From assembly GCA_937901435.1 (NCBI GenBank), contig CALGTJ010000387.1:1-7001 (forward strand): 7,001 bases of DNA, read 5' to 3'. This DNA comes from an uncultured Rhodobacter sp. Lineage in GTDB: Bacteria > Pseudomonadota > Alphaproteobacteria > Rhodobacterales > Rhodobacteraceae. Under the pieces are notes generated by a model. It made no database searches, was not told where the DNA came from, and saw only the letters and a program-made list of their open reading frames with translations. Made by a program: the position numbers and the translations under genes. Positions 6,431-7,001 of the stretch are shown in pieces (positions within the stretch are counted from its first letter, which is position 1; every line of letters starts with the position of its first letter).

Positions 6431-6661
6431 CTATTGCGCAAGATCATCGTCAGACCCAGAATGCAATGTTGTGGATCGTGGGATCACCGCAGTCTCGACT
6501 TTGTGACGTCCAAAATTTTGGACCACTTGGGTTGCGAGTTCCGGGCTGATGAACCCAAAGCTGACAAGCTCGACCATGAGTATATCAGAAAAACAATCAT
6601 TCAACTTTGAGTAAATCTTGTCGAGAATCAGGCTTAAACGCTTGGCCTCTCGGCTGGCCAC
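6431..6661 (-). CDS. Doubtful small hypothetical protein
   Basis: A 76-residue open frame beginning at a GTG (6661) and ending in TAG (6431-6433). I do not recognise it. The predicted product is soluble, with a charged, helix-prone first half (REAKRLSLILDKIYSKL) and an acidic end (SDDDLAQ). No Shine-Dalgarno precedes the GTG, and the frame stays open upstream only to a stop at 6707-6709 without another normal start. The next in-frame ATG, before VELVSFG, also lacks a ribosome site. It may be a small gene, a remnant of a longer one, or chance. The 16-bp palindrome at 6508-6523 falls inside it. Confidence 0.27.
   Translation of the reverse strand: MASREAKRLSLILDKIYSKLNDCFSDILMVELVSFGFISPELATQVVQNFGRHKVETAVIPRSTTLHSGSDDDLAQ
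6508..6523. repeat. 16-bp perfect palindrome
   Basis: GTCCAAAATTTTGGAC is self-complementary over all 16 bases with no spacer. It lies in the poorly explained region downstream of the PanE-like gene, inside a doubtful minus-strand ORF. A related string, ATTTTGACCAC, occurs at 6668-6678, compared with ATTTTGGACCAC at 6515-6526. It could be a protein-binding site; no gene it would control is visible. Confidence 0.45.
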
Positions 6662-7001
6662 ACCGGGATTTTGACCACGTCTGCAACCAAGCCCACTGCA
6701 AAATGTTCACGAAAGATGAACAAATCAAATGGTTATAGTGGATTGTAGTCAATCTAATCTGAGCATTTTGTGATTTTTTTAACCAAGACCCACATCGAAT
6801 TGTGGCAGCCTTCTGTTCATATTTCAGAAACGCTTATTAACCGCTCACCGTAGAATTTGTGAACAATAATTTGTTTCACCCCCAAATATCCAATTCATCA
6901 TAGTTAACTGATGCACAAATAGAAACAGTAACACCGAAGAATGCGCTCGGTCGTGTCGCGAAGGTGGTGGAAATTTGAAGGCGGCGTAATCTCCGGGTGA
7001 A
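6662..7001. other. AT-rich intergenic stretch without a supported gene
   Basis: GC content falls to about 36% over 6721-6900 (64 of 180 bases by hand count), against clearly GC-rich coding DNA elsewhere. Several short inverted repeats occur: GTTCA/TGAAC (6705-6721), GATTG/CAATC (6741-6754), CCACA/TGTGG (6790-6805), TTCTG/CAGAA (6811-6829) and GTGAACAA/TTG-T-TTCAC (6859-6879). A seven-T run ends at 6780. GC rises again after about 6940, where a 19-codon ORF (6941-7000) with two adjacent Trp codons runs to the edge. This may be the upstream region of a gene beyond the window. Confidence 0.5.

Noticed and set aside
6287..6610. 107-codon plus-strand frame after the PanE-like gene
   Set aside because: It starts inside the intrinsic terminator hairpin and has no ribosome site or recognisable product.
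1..7001. Novel defence, mobile or other undescribed multi-gene system
   Set aside because: All four confident complete genes and the partial permease belong to known metabolic or transport families. There are no recombinases, toxin-antitoxin pairs, CRISPR repeats or clusters of unknown genes.

Overview
The window looks like chromosomal DNA of a marine alphaproteobacterium, most likely a Rhodobacterales (Roseobacter-group) member. This is inferred from high-GC coding sequence with GC-rich third positions, GTG starts, and a choline-sulfatase next to a quaternary-amine ABC transporter, an arrangement familiar in that group. No mobile element, tRNA, rRNA or CRISPR array was seen.

Left part (1-2869, minus strand): an osmolyte-type ABC importer operon in transcription order periplasmic binding protein (2869-1919), ATPase with a C-terminal CBS-like segment (1910-870), and ProW-type permease (808 to beyond the left edge, truncated by the window). 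The first two genes are 8 nt apart. The ATPase and permease are 61 nt apart, and that gap holds two small stem-loops. A perfect TetR/BetI-style palindrome (2894-2909) lies just upstream of the binding-protein gene.

Middle (2870-4844): a 442-bp divergent intergenic region with the operator, an 18-bp-phased direct repeat and a 9-bp inverted repeat that reaches the betC ribosome-binding site. It is followed by a complete choline-sulfatase gene, betC (3312-4844, plus strand). The likely logic is that the importer takes up a quaternary amine (choline-O-sulfate, choline or glycine betaine; substrate not determinable here). Cytoplasmic BetC would release choline and sulfate from choline-O-sulfate, giving a betaine precursor and sulfur. 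betI, betB and betA are not in the window.

Right part (4845-7001): a 362-bp gap, then a monocistronic-looking ketopantoate-reductase-fold oxidoreductase (5207-6259) with its own promoter candidate and a good intrinsic terminator (about 6284-6318). The last ~740 bp has no confident gene. It contains one doubtful minus-strand ORF (6431-6661) with a 16-bp perfect palindrome inside it, then an AT-rich stretch (about 36% GC over 6721-6900) with several weak hairpins. I found no convincing evidence of a new biological system. The most useful leads are the regulatory structures in the divergent betC/transporter region and the atypical active site of the PanE-like enzyme.
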